A stretch of 64,000 bases of DNA from ZAX-1 sp046533095 (GTDB lineage: Bacteria; Bacillota; Clostridia; Lachnospirales; Lachnospiraceae). Positions 26,801 to 35,832 of the stretch are shown piece after piece (position 1 is the stretch's first letter; each line of letters starts with the position of its first letter). The DNA lies in contig JAJQRA010000030.1 in assembly GCA_046533095.1 (NCBI GenBank), forward strand, positions 62,001 through 126,000, given 5' to 3'. The notes beneath the pieces are model-generated. The model was given only the letters and a program-made list of their open reading frames with translations. It searched no databases and was not told the DNA's origin. A program made the translations under genes and the position numbers.

Positions 26801-27832
26801 ATGAAATTTGTAATTGCAATTATCATATTTAGTATCATTATATTATTTCACGAGTTGGGGCATTTTTTATTGGCGAAGAAAAACGGTATCCGCGTCAATG
26901 AATTTAGTCTGGGGCTTGGGCCAACCATCATAGGGGTGACAAAGGGTGAAACAAAGTATTCCTTAAAACTCCTGCCATTTGGCGGAGCCTGCATGATGGA
27001 AGGAGAAGATGGAGAAAGTAAGGATGCTCGTGCCTTTCCAAACAAATCGGTACCTGCCCGCATGAGTGTCATAGCGGCCGGACCTATCTTTAATTTTGTG
27101 ATGGCCTTTGTATTTGCTTTTATCTTGATTGCATGTGTAGGGTATGACAAGCCGGTGATTACAGATGTGTCGGATAATTTTCCTGCAAAGGAAGCAGGTA
27201 TGCAAGGAGGGGATAAGATTATTTCCATGAATGGCTATAAGACCCATTTTTATCGAGAAATAAGCCTATACCCATATTTCCACTCGGGAGAAAAAATTCG
27301 GATTGTATATGAAAGAAACAAGGAACGTTTTGAAGTGAATCTAACTCCGCTGTACGATGAAGAGACAGGAAGGTACCGCTTGGGTGTAGTGGGAACCGGT
27401 GCAAGGGAAAAAGGGACAGTAGTAGAAACGCTGCAAAATAGTGTCTATGAATTAAAATATTGGGTCTATACGACCGTCCAAAGCCTTAAAATGCTGATTA
27501 CAGGAAAAGTAGGGGTAAAAGACCTATCAGGGCCCGTTGGCATTGTAAGGACGATTGGGGATACCTATGATGAGAGCCGAAATGAGGGCGGTTATATGGT
27601 GTTTTTAAACATGCTCAATATTTCCATTTTGCTTTCTGTAAACTTAGGGGTCATGAATCTGTTGCCACTGCCTGCATTAGATGGAGGAAGACTTGTATTC
27701 CTTGTCATAGAAGGCATTCGAAAAAAGCGCATGGATCCAGGAAAAGAGGGGATGGTGCATTTTGTTGGGCTAATGCTCTTGATGGCACTGATGGTATTTG
27801 TTATGTTTAACGATATAAGGAAAATTTTTTAA
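26801..27832 (+). CDS. rseP: RseP/RasP-like site-2 intramembrane metalloprotease
   Basis: This membrane zinc protease cleaves transmembrane anti-sigma factors and signal peptides. The first helix holds the zinc motif HELGH (residues 19-23). A PDZ domain follows in the middle (DNFPAKEAGMQGGDKIISMNG), and NLLPLPALDGG near the C-terminus carries the third metal ligand Asp. ATG 26801 follows AGAGGAG. The product is 343 residues. In most Clostridia ispG comes next; here a 13-kb block intervenes. Confidence 0.95.
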   Translation: MKFVIAIIIFSIIILFHELGHFLLAKKNGIRVNEFSLGLGPTIIGVTKGETKYSLKLLPFGGACMMEGEDGESKDARAFPNKSVPARMSVIAAGPIFNFVMAFVFAFILIACVGYDKPVITDVSDNFPAKEAGMQGGDKIISMNGYKTHFYREISLYPYFHSGEKIRIVYERNKERFEVNLTPLYDEETGRYRLGVVGTGAREKGTVVETLQNSVYELKYWVYTTVQSLKMLITGKVGVKDLSGPVGIVRTIGDTYDESRNEGGYMVFLNMLNISILLSVNLGVMNLLPLPALDGGRLVFLVIEGIRKKRMDPGKEGMVHFVGLMLLMALMVFVMFNDIRKIF

Positions 27833-27839
27833 ATGCCAG

Positions 27840-27942
27840 CGCCACAGCAACATGAGTAGTGGTTTCATGGGTTGCATATTACGAAGTTTATAAGTTGTTG
27901 GCATTAATACGCCACAGCAACGTGAGGTAGTGGCTTCATGGG
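27840..27942. repeat. 32-bp direct repeat after rseP
   Basis: Copies at 27840-27871 and 27910-27942 share CGCCACAGCAAC and TTCATGGG with small differences and a 70-bp period. This junction marks the left edge of the accessory block between rseP and ispG. Confidence 0.88.
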
Positions 27943-28008
27943 AGGGGGTACATTTAAATAAGCATTTATAAAGAAGTACAAAGGAGAAAACGATAAAGGA
28001 GAAATCAT

Positions 28009-29949
28009 ATGATTACATATAATCCGGAAAACTGCGTGGGCTGTAATGCGTGTATTAGAGCATGCCCGGTCCATGAAGCGAATGTACAGGAAATGAAAAT
28101 GGATGGAAGCATTGGGATTAGGGTTGAAGAGGATAAATGTATCAAGTGCGGGGCGTGTATCAAAGCATGTGGCGATCACAATGCAAGAGGGTTTGTAGAC
28201 GATACGGATCAATTTTTTGCAGATTTAGAAAAAGATGCAGGCAAAATGGTGCTCATTGTAGCACCGGCAATTAAGGTCGCTTTTGAAGGCTATTGGAGGC
28301 AGGTGTTAGACTGGTTTCGGAAAGAGAAAGGTGTGAAAAAGATCTATGATGTAAGTTTAGGGGCAGATATCTGTACTTGGGCACATTTAGAATATATCAA
28401 GGAAAATCCAACGAAAAAGATCATATCCCAACCCTGTGCGGCAATCACTAACTATATACAAAAATATGCAAACCAACTGATTTCGAAACTCTCGCCGATA
28501 CAAAGCCCGATGCTTTGTACTGCGATCTACATAAGAAAGCAGTTAGGAAATGATGTAAAGATTGCTGCAATTTCTCCTTGTATTGCAAAAAAAGATGAAT
28601 TTTTACAGACGGGGCTGATTGAATATAATGTTACGTTTCAAAAGCTTGGAGAATATTTTAAAGAGCATAGCGTCAATCTTTCGAAAACTTCAGGAAATGG
28701 GTCTATGTATTCTCCCTTTGAATTTGATGTACTTCAAGGAATGGTGGGATCAATCTATTCAAGCCCCGGGGGGTTAAAGAGGAATCTAAATTTGTATGCC
28801 CCTGAAGTTAGTGTCATAAACACGGAAGGTACACAGACGGTATATCCCGTACTGGATAAATATTTTGATGAAAAAGAAGCCTTGTTGCCACAGGTGTTTG
28901 ATGTGCTTTCCTGTGACAATGGCTGTAATGGAGGTCCTGCGGTAGGGCACGACCATAGTTTGTTTGTTACGGAAACCATGATGCACGACATAGAGCAACA
29001 CGTGAAAAAGAGAAAGAAAAAACAAACCGTCTTAGGGAAAGACAAGCTGTTTGCAAAATTTAGCAAAGAGCTGAAATGGAAGGATTTTTGCCGGACATAT
29101 GAAACTGGAAAAGTCAAAAGCAAGGAGCCAAGCGAAAAGCAAATTGAGGATGCATTTAAAAGTCTTGGTAGGAGGACAGAAGATGAATATTCCTATAATT
29201 GTTGCGCATGTGGCTATAAGACATGTAGGGATATGGCGAGTGCCATCGTAAAGAAAGTCAATGTAAAGGAAAACTGTGTACGATATGCCGCATACGTATC
29301 AGAACTGCAGGCAAATCAAATTTCAAGTATGGCGGAACAGCTTTCTGGCTTGTCAGGCGAACTTGAAAAAATAATTGTAGAATTGGATGGCGAAGTGCTA
29401 AATGTAAAGCAGGATGCACAAGAAATTGATCATATTGGTGGTATTTGCTTAGATGATATGAATGTTATTTCAGGCGATATTAATGACTTGAAAAAGTTAT
29501 CCATCGACATCAACGGAGCGATGAAAAGCATTTTAGACAGCGTAAATCGGTATGGCGAGATGACGGAAAATATTGAGGCAATTGCAAAGCAGACGAATAT
29601 CTTATCCTTAAATGCAAGCGTGGAAGCAGCTCGGGCAGGGGAAGCCGGAAAAGGTTTTGCAGTTGTAGCGGAAGAGGTTCGGAGGCTTGCCGCCCATTCA
29701 AGGGAGTCTGTAGCGGATGCAGAGGGCTGCAATGTACAGGTCAACCAAAGTATTGGCGTTGTGAACAACATTGTAGAAACCATCGAGGGGACGGTTGAAG
29801 CCCTAACATTAGCACTTGATCGTATGAAAGGAAGTGTTAATAAGAGCATTGACAGTGGAAAGTCCATCAATAACTATATGAATGAAGTTTCAAATACAAT
29901 GACGGCCATCGTAAACCAGACAACGCAGATTAGCAATGGAAGCATATAA
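28009..29949 (+). CDS. Soluble iron-only hydrogenase-like / chemoreceptor fusion protein
   Basis: The 646 residues fall into four parts. Residues 9-54 are two 4Fe-4S ferredoxin motifs (C9/12/15/19 and C44/47/50/54). Residues ~78-320 are an [FeFe]-hydrogenase large-subunit-like domain with candidate H-cluster cysteines C122 (ICTWAH), C191 (SPCIAKKDE), C302 and C306 (SCDNGCNGG). Residues ~390-425 form another Fe-S motif (NCCACGYKTC...ENC). Residues ~440-646 are a methyl-accepting chemotaxis signalling coiled coil with the hairpin LSLNASVEAARAGEAGKGF. No membrane segment is present, so it would sense H2 or redox state in the cytoplasm and signal to CheA/CheW. The classic TSCCPGW loop is changed, suggesting a sensory rather than catalytic role. 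No che or hyd genes are adjacent. Confidence 0.88.
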   Translation: MITYNPENCVGCNACIRACPVHEANVQEMKMDGSIGIRVEEDKCIKCGACIKACGDHNARGFVDDTDQFFADLEKDAGKMVLIVAPAIKVAFEGYWRQVLDWFRKEKGVKKIYDVSLGADICTWAHLEYIKENPTKKIISQPCAAITNYIQKYANQLISKLSPIQSPMLCTAIYIRKQLGNDVKIAAISPCIAKKDEFLQTGLIEYNVTFQKLGEYFKEHSVNLSKTSGNGSMYSPFEFDVLQGMVGSIYSSPGGLKRNLNLYAPEVSVINTEGTQTVYPVLDKYFDEKEALLPQVFDVLSCDNGCNGGPAVGHDHSLFVTETMMHDIEQHVKKRKKKQTVLGKDKLFAKFSKELKWKDFCRTYETGKVKSKEPSEKQIEDAFKSLGRRTEDEYSYNCCACGYKTCRDMASAIVKKVNVKENCVRYAAYVSELQANQISSMAEQLSGLSGELEKIIVELDGEVLNVKQDAQEIDHIGGICLDDMNVISGDINDLKKLSIDINGAMKSILDSVNRYGEMTENIEAIAKQTNILSLNASVEAARAGEAGKGFAVVAEEVRRLAAHSRESVADAEGCNVQVNQSIGVVNNIVETIEGTVEALTLALDRMKGSVNKSIDSGKSINNYMNEVSNTMTAIVNQTTQISNGSI

Positions 29950-30066
29950 AAAGCAAATGATGCAGATGAGCCGCGGAAGCATATAAAAAGCAAATGATGC
30001 AGATGATGCAGATGAGCCGTGGAAGCATATAAAAAGCAAATGATGCAGATGAGCCGTGGAAGCATA
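29938..30066. repeat. Tandem duplication of the hydrogenase/chemoreceptor gene 3' end
   Basis: The segment GGAAGCATATAAAAAG, containing the last codons and stop, begins at 29938, 29975, 30021 and 30058 (spacings 37, 46, 37 bp). The 46-bp interval carries an extra GATGATGCA unit. The copies after the stop are non-coding. Confidence 0.93.
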
Positions 30067-30114
30067 TAAAAAGATGAAATATGCTCTTGCATTATAGAAA
30101 TAGGAGGAAGCGAA

Positions 30115-30161
30115 GAAGTCCATGTTAGGATAAATTGATATCCTACATGGACTTCCTTTTT
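30115..30161. terminator. Strong hairpin terminator, probably bidirectional
   Basis: GAAGTCCATG-T-TAGGATA pairs with TATCCTA-CATGGACTTC, followed by CTTTTT. It separates the hydrogenase/chemoreceptor gene from the convergent Liv-type transporter operon. Confidence 0.88.
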
Positions 30162-30190
30162 ATCTTATAGAATAGCATGGCCTATAAGAT
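30161..30190. repeat. Short palindrome after the terminator
   Basis: ATCTTATA and TATAAGAT flank a 13-nt centre. The arms resemble the first half of the REP-like elements at 23.6 and 53.5 kb, but the CCTCCGGGAGG half is absent. Confidence 0.5.
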
Positions 30191-30258
30191 GTTCTCTGAA
30201 AAACTTAAATTGTGGTACGATTTTTACCGCTTATCATTCGTTCGAATAGCTAGTTTAT

Positions 30259-30293
30259 GGTTACTTTCATAGCTAGCTGTGAATCGTAGCAGT
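30259..30293. repeat. Interspersed palindromic repeat, copy A
   Basis: Contains TTCATAGCTAGCTGTGAA, a near-perfect 18-bp palindrome, flanked by GTTACT on one side and TCGTAGCAG on the other. Its reverse complement shares about 26 bp with the element at 40184-40209. It abuts the stop codon of the binding-protein gene. Confidence 0.75.
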
Positions 30294-31631
30294 TTACTTA
30301 AGGTGTGGAAGTAGAGAATCAATACTGGACAGAGGAGCTTCTACCGTCCACCCGGCTGGAGTTTCATCCGTTACATCTACTACTTTTGACAGATTCATTT
30401 CCTGTGTACCTAGTCGCTGTCCATTGCTGAAGTCGATTACTCCGCCGAAAGGATTCTTGATGGGACCGCCGGAATTAAGTGCATCCATGAAGTTTTCCCA
30501 TGTGATATCCTGTCCTTCTATACGGCGTAGACCTTCGCAGAAGAAATGGGAGGCGATCCAGCCCGTCTGTGCATAAGCATTCATAGCGTATTCTTCCGGG
30601 GCCCATTCCTGATACAGTGCAAGGGCATCTGCGTCATCATAGGCAACCCAGCCAAGTCCATATACATCGAACTTACCTTTGATATCTTCGCGAACGGCAT
30701 CGCTCATAGCAAGAGAAACATTTACATAAGTTGTAATACAGTCTTTGTTGACGCTTTGTGCGGCAAGTTCTTTTACAATCGTAGGCATCGTAGCTTGAAT
30801 AGAGGCGACCACAATGAAATCTACATTTGCATTTTTGAGGGAAGTAACGGCTGCGGATACATCAGATGCTCCGGCAGTAACTTGTTCCGCAACATAGTCT
30901 ATTCCGGAAAGCTGCTCAAGCTGTGCAACTGCGCCACTATATAAATCTGTTCCGGCGTCATCGTTCGTGTAGATGATGCCCACTTTTTTGGCATTGAATT
31001 TGCCGGCTGCATAAGCTGCCATGATACGGCCCTCGGTGTTGTAGATAGGCTGTACCGGAAAGATGTTGTAGCCTTCATCGTTGCTGGTGGCGTTTTCAGC
31101 ATAGAGTTGGCCAATTCCGGTTGCAAAGTAAACGGAAGGAATGCCATATTCCTTTAAGTCGTCAATCGTAGCGGCAACGACTGGTGTTCCAAAATGTCCT
31201 ACAATGGCGAATACCTTTTCGTCTTCTACGAGATTAGAGAGGGCGGCCTTGCCCTTTGCAGGGTCAAATTCATCATCTGTGATATGGTCAAACGTAATCT
31301 TGCGTCCATCGATGCCCCCGCCGTCATTTACATAGTCAAGATAAGCTTGCATTCCGGCTAAGAATGGTACGCCGACCGGTGCGTAAGCGCCGGAGGTAGC
31401 AGCGGAATTTCCAATGACAATTTCGGTATCCGTAACACCCTGAGAATATTCCTTTTCCCCCGTTTCTGCTGTTGCATCTTCCGAAGCATCATCTTTCGTA
31501 GTTTCTGTTGTTGTTTCGTTTTCTGTGTTAGATGTTTCTGTGTTCCCGCTATCATTAGATGAAGATCCGCAGGCTGTGAGACTAAACATCATGGTACCTG
31601 CCAATAAGCAAGCTACAAGTCTTTTTTTCAT
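30294..31631 (-). CDS. Branched-chain amino acid-type ABC transporter binding lipoprotein (LivJ-like)
   Basis: A periplasmic-binding-type protein of the Leu/Ile/Val-binding family. Signal peptide RLVACLLAGTMMFSLTAC ends in a lipobox (Cys near residue 21) and is followed by an acidic Ser/Thr-rich linker. Then comes the family fold: IVIGNSAATSGAYAPVGVPFLAGMQAYLDYVNDGGGIDGRKI. ATG 31631 is chosen because AAAGGGGGA lies just upstream; further in-frame codons run to 31676. The product is 445 residues. It is the last gene of the livH-livM-livG-livF set, about 200 bp after livF, so it may have its own promoter. The ligand may be an amino acid or another small carboxylate. Confidence 0.88.
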   Translation of the reverse strand: MKKRLVACLLAGTMMFSLTACGSSSNDSGNTETSNTENETTTETTKDDASEDATAETGEKEYSQGVTDTEIVIGNSAATSGAYAPVGVPFLAGMQAYLDYVNDGGGIDGRKITFDHITDDEFDPAKGKAALSNLVEDEKVFAIVGHFGTPVVAATIDDLKEYGIPSVYFATGIGQLYAENATSNDEGYNIFPVQPIYNTEGRIMAAYAAGKFNAKKVGIIYTNDDAGTDLYSGAVAQLEQLSGIDYVAEQVTAGASDVSAAVTSLKNANVDFIVVASIQATMPTIVKELAAQSVNKDCITTYVNVSLAMSDAVREDIKGKFDVYGLGWVAYDDADALALYQEWAPEEYAMNAYAQTGWIASHFFCEGLRRIEGQDITWENFMDALNSGGPIKNPFGGVIDFSNGQRLGTQEMNLSKVVDVTDETPAGWTVEAPLSSIDSLLPHLK

Positions 31632-31827
31632 AAAATAGTTCCCCCTTTGTGGTTTTTGATTTGGAATTAATTTCATTTTTTTCTATTTTTGACGCTGTGT
31701 GCCTGATAGGCATTTTTCAACGTAAAAATCTTTTTAATGGCAAATATAAATGCAATTGTGACAAAACTAGCTTTAGCGATATTAAAATTATAAATGAAGT
31801 CTATTGGATTCGAAAATATTATATTAG

Positions 31828-32544
31828 CTATGAACCTAAATATGCCTCTACAAGACGTGTATCCTGCAATAGTTCTTTTGCCGGGCCGTGGATATTAATT
31901 TCCCCGATTTCTAGTACATAGCCATAATCGGCTATTTTCAATGTCTGCAATGCATTCTGTTCTACGATTACCACAGTGATGCCTTCTTTTTTGATTTCGC
32001 TGATGATAGAAAAAATATCGCGGACAATGAGGGGCGCCAATCCGAGGGAAGGTTCGTCAAGCAAGAGGATTTTCGGATTGGCCATAAGTGCTCTGGCAAT
32101 GGCTAACATCTGAAGTTCACCGCCTGAGAGGGTGTTGCTCATTTGCTTTTTTCGCTCCAACAGGCGCGGGAAATAGCGATAGCAACGTTCAAATCCTGTT
32201 TGTACCATTTTTCTATCTTTGATGGTGTAGGCACCGACTTTTAAATTTTCCTCTACCGTCAGATCTCCGAATATTTGCCGGCCTTCTGGTGATTGGACAA
32301 TGCCAAGTGCCGCAATTTTTTCTACTGCCATACCGGTGATATCCCGCCCAAAGGCGGTAATATGTCCGTCAGCCATGGAAACAAGGCCGGATATGGCACG
32401 CAAGGTTGAGGTTTTTCCTGCACCATTGGCGCCAAGCAGTGCGACTACTTTGCCTTCCGGTACCTCAATGTCAATTCCTTTTATGGCTTGTATACCACCA
32501 TAACGTATTTTCATACCATTTATACTTAATGCGAGGTTGCTCAT
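31828..32544 (-). CDS. livF: Liv-type ABC transporter ATPase
   Basis: ATP-binding subunit of a branched-chain amino acid-type importer, 238 residues. Walker A GANGAGKTS, signature LSGGELQMLAIARAL, Walker B ILLLDEPSLGLAP. The order after livG and the closing YLGS are typical of LivF. Its start overlaps the livG stop by 4 bp, indicating translational coupling. Confidence 0.93.
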   Translation of the reverse strand: MSNLALSINGMKIRYGGIQAIKGIDIEVPEGKVVALLGANGAGKTSTLRAISGLVSMADGHITAFGRDITGMAVEKIAALGIVQSPEGRQIFGDLTVEENLKVGAYTIKDRKMVQTGFERCYRYFPRLLERKKQMSNTLSGGELQMLAIARALMANPKILLLDEPSLGLAPLIVRDIFSIISEIKKEGITVVIVEQNALQTLKIADYGYVLEIGEINIHGPAKELLQDTRLVEAYLGS

Positions 32545-33380
32545 TCGTCATCCCCCTTTCCAAGATAAGCCTCTTGCACCAGTTGATTCTTCTGGATGCC
32601 CTCGGGAGTGTCACAGGCTAGAAATTTGCCAAAAGAGATGGCACAGATCCGGTCGCAGATAGTCATAACAAGGCGCATGTCGTGTTCTACGAGTAAGATG
32701 GCACAGTGGTAGGTATCTCGGATTTTTTTGATGACTTCCGCTAATTCCTGCGTCTCCACATCATTGAGTCCGGCAGCCGGCTCGTCTAATATAATCAGTT
32801 TTGGATCGCAAAGTAAGGTACGGGCCAATTCTACTTTCTTTAATACACCATAAGGCTGTCCTGCGGCCAAAAGATTCGCACGGTCGTCAATGCCTAGAAA
32901 TTTGAGCGTATCAAACGCTTTTTGGCGGTACAGAGCCTCCTCACGGCGTGCACTTGGCAACTTTAAGGCTTGTGAGAGCGGATTGCTCTTAAAATCAATG
33001 TGTGCGCCGATTAAAACATTGTCAATCAGGCTGAGTTCTTTAATAACTTCTACATTTTGAAAGGTACGCACCAGGCCATAGCGTATAATGCTGTGTACAG
33101 GGCACCCACATAGGTCAAGAATACTGTTTTTTCCTGTTTTGGAACGGAACAGCACTTTCCCCTTAGTTGGTTTATAAAACTGTGTGATACAGTTAAAAGC
33201 AGTTGTCTTGCCGGCTCCGTTTGGACCGATTAATCCGAAAATCTCCTTGTCGTAAACGGAAAAAGTCAAACCGTCAAGAGCTAGTAGGCCTCCAAACCAT
33301 ATGGTCAAATCTTCTACATGGAGAACTTCATGATCCGGCAAAGCAACGCCGGAGGAATGAGCTAATTCAGCCATTGTCAT
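32541..33380 (-). CDS. livG: Liv-type ABC transporter ATPase
   Basis: Second ATP-binding subunit, 279 residues. Walker A GPNGAGKTT and Walker B LIILDEPAAGLN are intact. The signature helix is PYGVLKKVELART, the degenerate form usual for LivG. The N-terminus has a short extra arm. It overlaps livM and livF by 4 bp on either side. Confidence 0.93.
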   Translation of the reverse strand: MTMAELAHSSGVALPDHEVLHVEDLTIWFGGLLALDGLTFSVYDKEIFGLIGPNGAGKTTAFNCITQFYKPTKGKVLFRSKTGKNSILDLCGCPVHSIIRYGLVRTFQNVEVIKELSLIDNVLIGAHIDFKSNPLSQALKLPSARREEALYRQKAFDTLKFLGIDDRANLLAAGQPYGVLKKVELARTLLCDPKLIILDEPAAGLNDVETQELAEVIKKIRDTYHCAILLVEHDMRLVMTICDRICAISFGKFLACDTPEGIQKNQLVQEAYLGKGDDE

Positions 33381-34459
33381 GCACCGTCCTTTCCATTTTT
33401 TACATCGGCAAACTGAGGTTTGTCTTTTTTGAACAGTCTAAGGATGGCGTTTTTTATAATTATGCCAAGCCCGCTTAGGCCATTCGGGAAGAAAATAATA
33501 ACAAGAATAATCAGTATTCCGTTAAAAATATAGGCCATTCCATTGATATCTTGGATGACTGGGAGATTTTTTAAAATGAGATCCGGTACGGCCCAAACAA
33601 CGAATGCGCCGATTACGGAGCCATAAATGGAACGCAATCCCCCGATTACCACGGCTGCCAATATGTATAAAGAGAGATTTAAGGTCCATACGTCAGGATA
33701 GGAAAACTTGACAAAAAATACATACATAAGTCCTGCAAGCCCTGCGTAGGCGGTTGCAATGGCAAAGGCGATAAGGCGATACTTCAGGAGGTTTATTCCC
33801 ATGGCCTGTGCAGCAACCTCGCTGCCACGCATGGCATGAAGCGCACGGCCCATTTGTCCATTTACGATATTGTAGGTAAGCATCATGACCAGAACCAAAA
33901 TGATGACGAACAATATAAACGTAGCATTGCGATCAAACTCAAATCCGAAAATAATGGGATATTTTGCTTTTTTGCCTTGCATACCACCCGTGATAAAACT
34001 TGCTTCTTCAAACGTTTTGTGCAATATTTCGGAAATACACAGTGTTGCAATCCCAAGATAGATACTGCGTACCCGAAGGGATATGGCTCCAATCAATACG
34101 CCGATTAAAGTCGGTATAAAGATGGCCGCCAGCAATGCAATCCAAAACGAAATGCCAACATGAATGCCAAGATCACCGGTTACATAGGCCGCAAGATAGG
34201 CTCCAAGCCCCATAAAGCCGGCAGTCCCAAGGGATATCAGCCCGGAATATCCAAGCAGCAGATTCAGGCCAAGCGCCGCTACTGCATAAACCAAAACATT
34301 TCCTAAATAACTTAAGGTACTGGTTTTCATCAGACCGGCATTGGTTAAAAGTACAAGAACGCACAGCAACAAGCCGAACAAACAGAAACGCAGGTATTCA
34401 TTGTTGAAAAAAGAAGATAAGAAATTGCTTCTTTTTTGCGGGGTATTGATTTTATTCAT
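33377..34459 (-). CDS. livM: Liv-type ABC transporter permease
   Basis: Membrane subunit with about nine hydrophobic segments, 360 residues. The family marker GYSGLISLGTAGFMGLGAYLAAY is present, as is the loop RGSEVAAQAMGINLLKYRLIAFAI, which contacts the ATPase. It lies 16 bp after livH in the same operon. Confidence 0.92.
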   Translation of the reverse strand: MNKINTPQKRSNFLSSFFNNEYLRFCLFGLLLCVLVLLTNAGLMKTSTLSYLGNVLVYAVAALGLNLLLGYSGLISLGTAGFMGLGAYLAAYVTGDLGIHVGISFWIALLAAIFIPTLIGVLIGAISLRVRSIYLGIATLCISEILHKTFEEASFITGGMQGKKAKYPIIFGFEFDRNATFILFVIILVLVMMLTYNIVNGQMGRALHAMRGSEVAAQAMGINLLKYRLIAFAIATAYAGLAGLMYVFFVKFSYPDVWTLNLSLYILAAVVIGGLRSIYGSVIGAFVVWAVPDLILKNLPVIQDINGMAYIFNGILIILVIIFFPNGLSGLGIIIKNAILRLFKKDKPQFADVKNGKDGA

Positions 34460-34475
34460 GATTTATCCTCCATTC

Positions 34476-35363
34476 CTACACTTTTTTAACAAAAGTTTTT
34501 CCGATTAGACCGTTTGGCCGGAAAACCAGAAAAATCAGCACAAGCAAGTAAAGAATCTGCTCGCCCCATACGCCACTGACATAGTACTTTAGCAAATTGC
34601 TTAATATGCCGATAATATATGCGCCCAACACAGGACCATAGAAAGTCTGGAAACCACCTAGTACACAGGCAAAGAGCGCATTTACCTGTACCGAGTTCAT
34701 AAGGTTTAGCGTAACGCTTGTACTGGGCGCTACGATGACTCCGGATAAAAGGCCAAGTACACCGGCCAAAGCCCATGCCACTAAAGTTACGACTTTGGTG
34801 GGAACGCCCATCAATCGTGCAGTCGGCTCATTTGATGCGGTTGTCCTGACTGCAAGGCCAAATTTGGTCTTTTGCAATACAAAGAAAAGCAGGACGGTTA
34901 CGAGTATGCCGGTGGCAATTGTGAGTAACGCATTATAGGAAATGGTTGCGCCTGCCAAGTTTACATCGCCGCTTGGAATAAAGCGTGGCAGCTGTAGTGG
35001 ATCTACGCCAAACAGCATGGGGGTGACACCCAGAAAAATCATAATCAGTCCCAGGGTTACAATTTCCTTCGCTACTGGGGAAGCTTTGACCGCACGCCGT
35101 ATAACAAGAAAATCTACAAGGAATCCGATGACAATTGCGATTGCGATGCCAACGAGCGTGCTGGCCCATAGCGGAAGGTGTGCCGATGCAAAAATATAGG
35201 CTACGGCATAGGTACTAAACATCCCCATTGATCCTTGTGCAAAATGCATGACGACGCTAGTACGGAATACAATGATGATGCCAAGCGCAGCAAGTGCATA
35301 AACACTGCCTGTCTCAAGGCTGCGCATGAACAATTGGAGAAAAGTCGAAAATTCATTAGCCAT
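34476..35363 (-). CDS. livH: Liv-type ABC transporter permease
   Basis: First gene of the transporter operon, 295 residues, multi-spanning. LivH-type segments include GSVYALAALGIIIVFRTSVVMHFAQGSMGMFSTY and the loop TTASNEPTARLMGVPTKVVTLVAWAL. AAGGAGG precedes the start at 35363. It is divergent from the KAS III-like gene across a 470-bp control region holding paired palindromes. Confidence 0.92.
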   Translation of the reverse strand: MANEFSTFLQLFMRSLETGSVYALAALGIIIVFRTSVVMHFAQGSMGMFSTYAVAYIFASAHLPLWASTLVGIAIAIVIGFLVDFLVIRRAVKASPVAKEIVTLGLIMIFLGVTPMLFGVDPLQLPRFIPSGDVNLAGATISYNALLTIATGILVTVLLFFVLQKTKFGLAVRTTASNEPTARLMGVPTKVVTLVAWALAGVLGLLSGVIVAPSTSVTLNLMNSVQVNALFACVLGGFQTFYGPVLGAYIIGILSNLLKYYVSGVWGEQILYLLVLIFLVFRPNGLIGKTFVKKV

Positions 35364-35458
35364 AAAGTTGCCTCCTTAATTTGTTATAGAAGATGTAGGC
35401 GATTATTGTCTCTTTTGTTTTGCTTGTTCTGGTCATATAATGCTTGCCGGCTTCTGTA

Positions 35459-35472
35459 TGACAACCATGTCA
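35459..35472. promoter_or_regulatory. Putative operator, site 1 (livH side)
   Basis: TGACA-ACCA-TGTCA, a 14-bp inverted repeat (extended ATGACAACCATGTCAC), matching the second site at 35753-35766 in both arms. On the minus strand a TTGTCA that begins within this site could be the livH -35 box, with ATTATA 17 bp further on, so binding would block livH transcription. The regulator is inferred to be the nearby TetR protein. Confidence 0.6.
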
Positions 35473-35711
35473 CTCGTTTAGTAAAAAAAAATGATACATG
35501 ATTAAAAATTGTGAAGAGGGAAGCATACAAGGCAAAAATGAAGAAATCACCGTATTGACTTTGTAAAACTAATTATATACTTCTTTTATGAAAATGACAA
35601 TAGAAACATGTAATAAAAATATAAAATAGTCATAATGCACAATAAAATAGGGACAATATTGTGCAAAACAGAAAATTACATAAATAGACACATATTTTTT
35701 GAAAATTTGTA

Positions 35712-35740
35712 TTGAAATCAGAAAATTTTTCTGCTATACT
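35712..35740 (+). promoter_or_regulatory. Promoter of the KAS III-like gene
   Basis: TTGAAA (35712-35717), a 17-bp spacer, TATACT (35735-35740). The second palindromic operator candidate begins 12 bp after the -10 box, where a repressor would block initiation. Confidence 0.7.
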
Positions 35741-35752
35741 AAATTCAAGATA

Positions 35753-35766
35753 TGACAAGGTTGTCA
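35753..35766. promoter_or_regulatory. Putative operator, site 2 (KAS III side)
   Basis: TGACAA-GG-TTGTCA is a perfect 14-bp palindrome located just after the -10 box of the KAS III-like gene. Extended to 16 bp it matches site 1 at 13 of 16 positions. The two-site arrangement in a divergent promoter region suggests joint repression. Confidence 0.65.
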
Positions 35767-35832
35767 CTTTTATACTTCATATCTTCAGACAAGAAGTAAA
35801 AGGTACGTGAAACAGAAAGGAGATGTTTAAGA

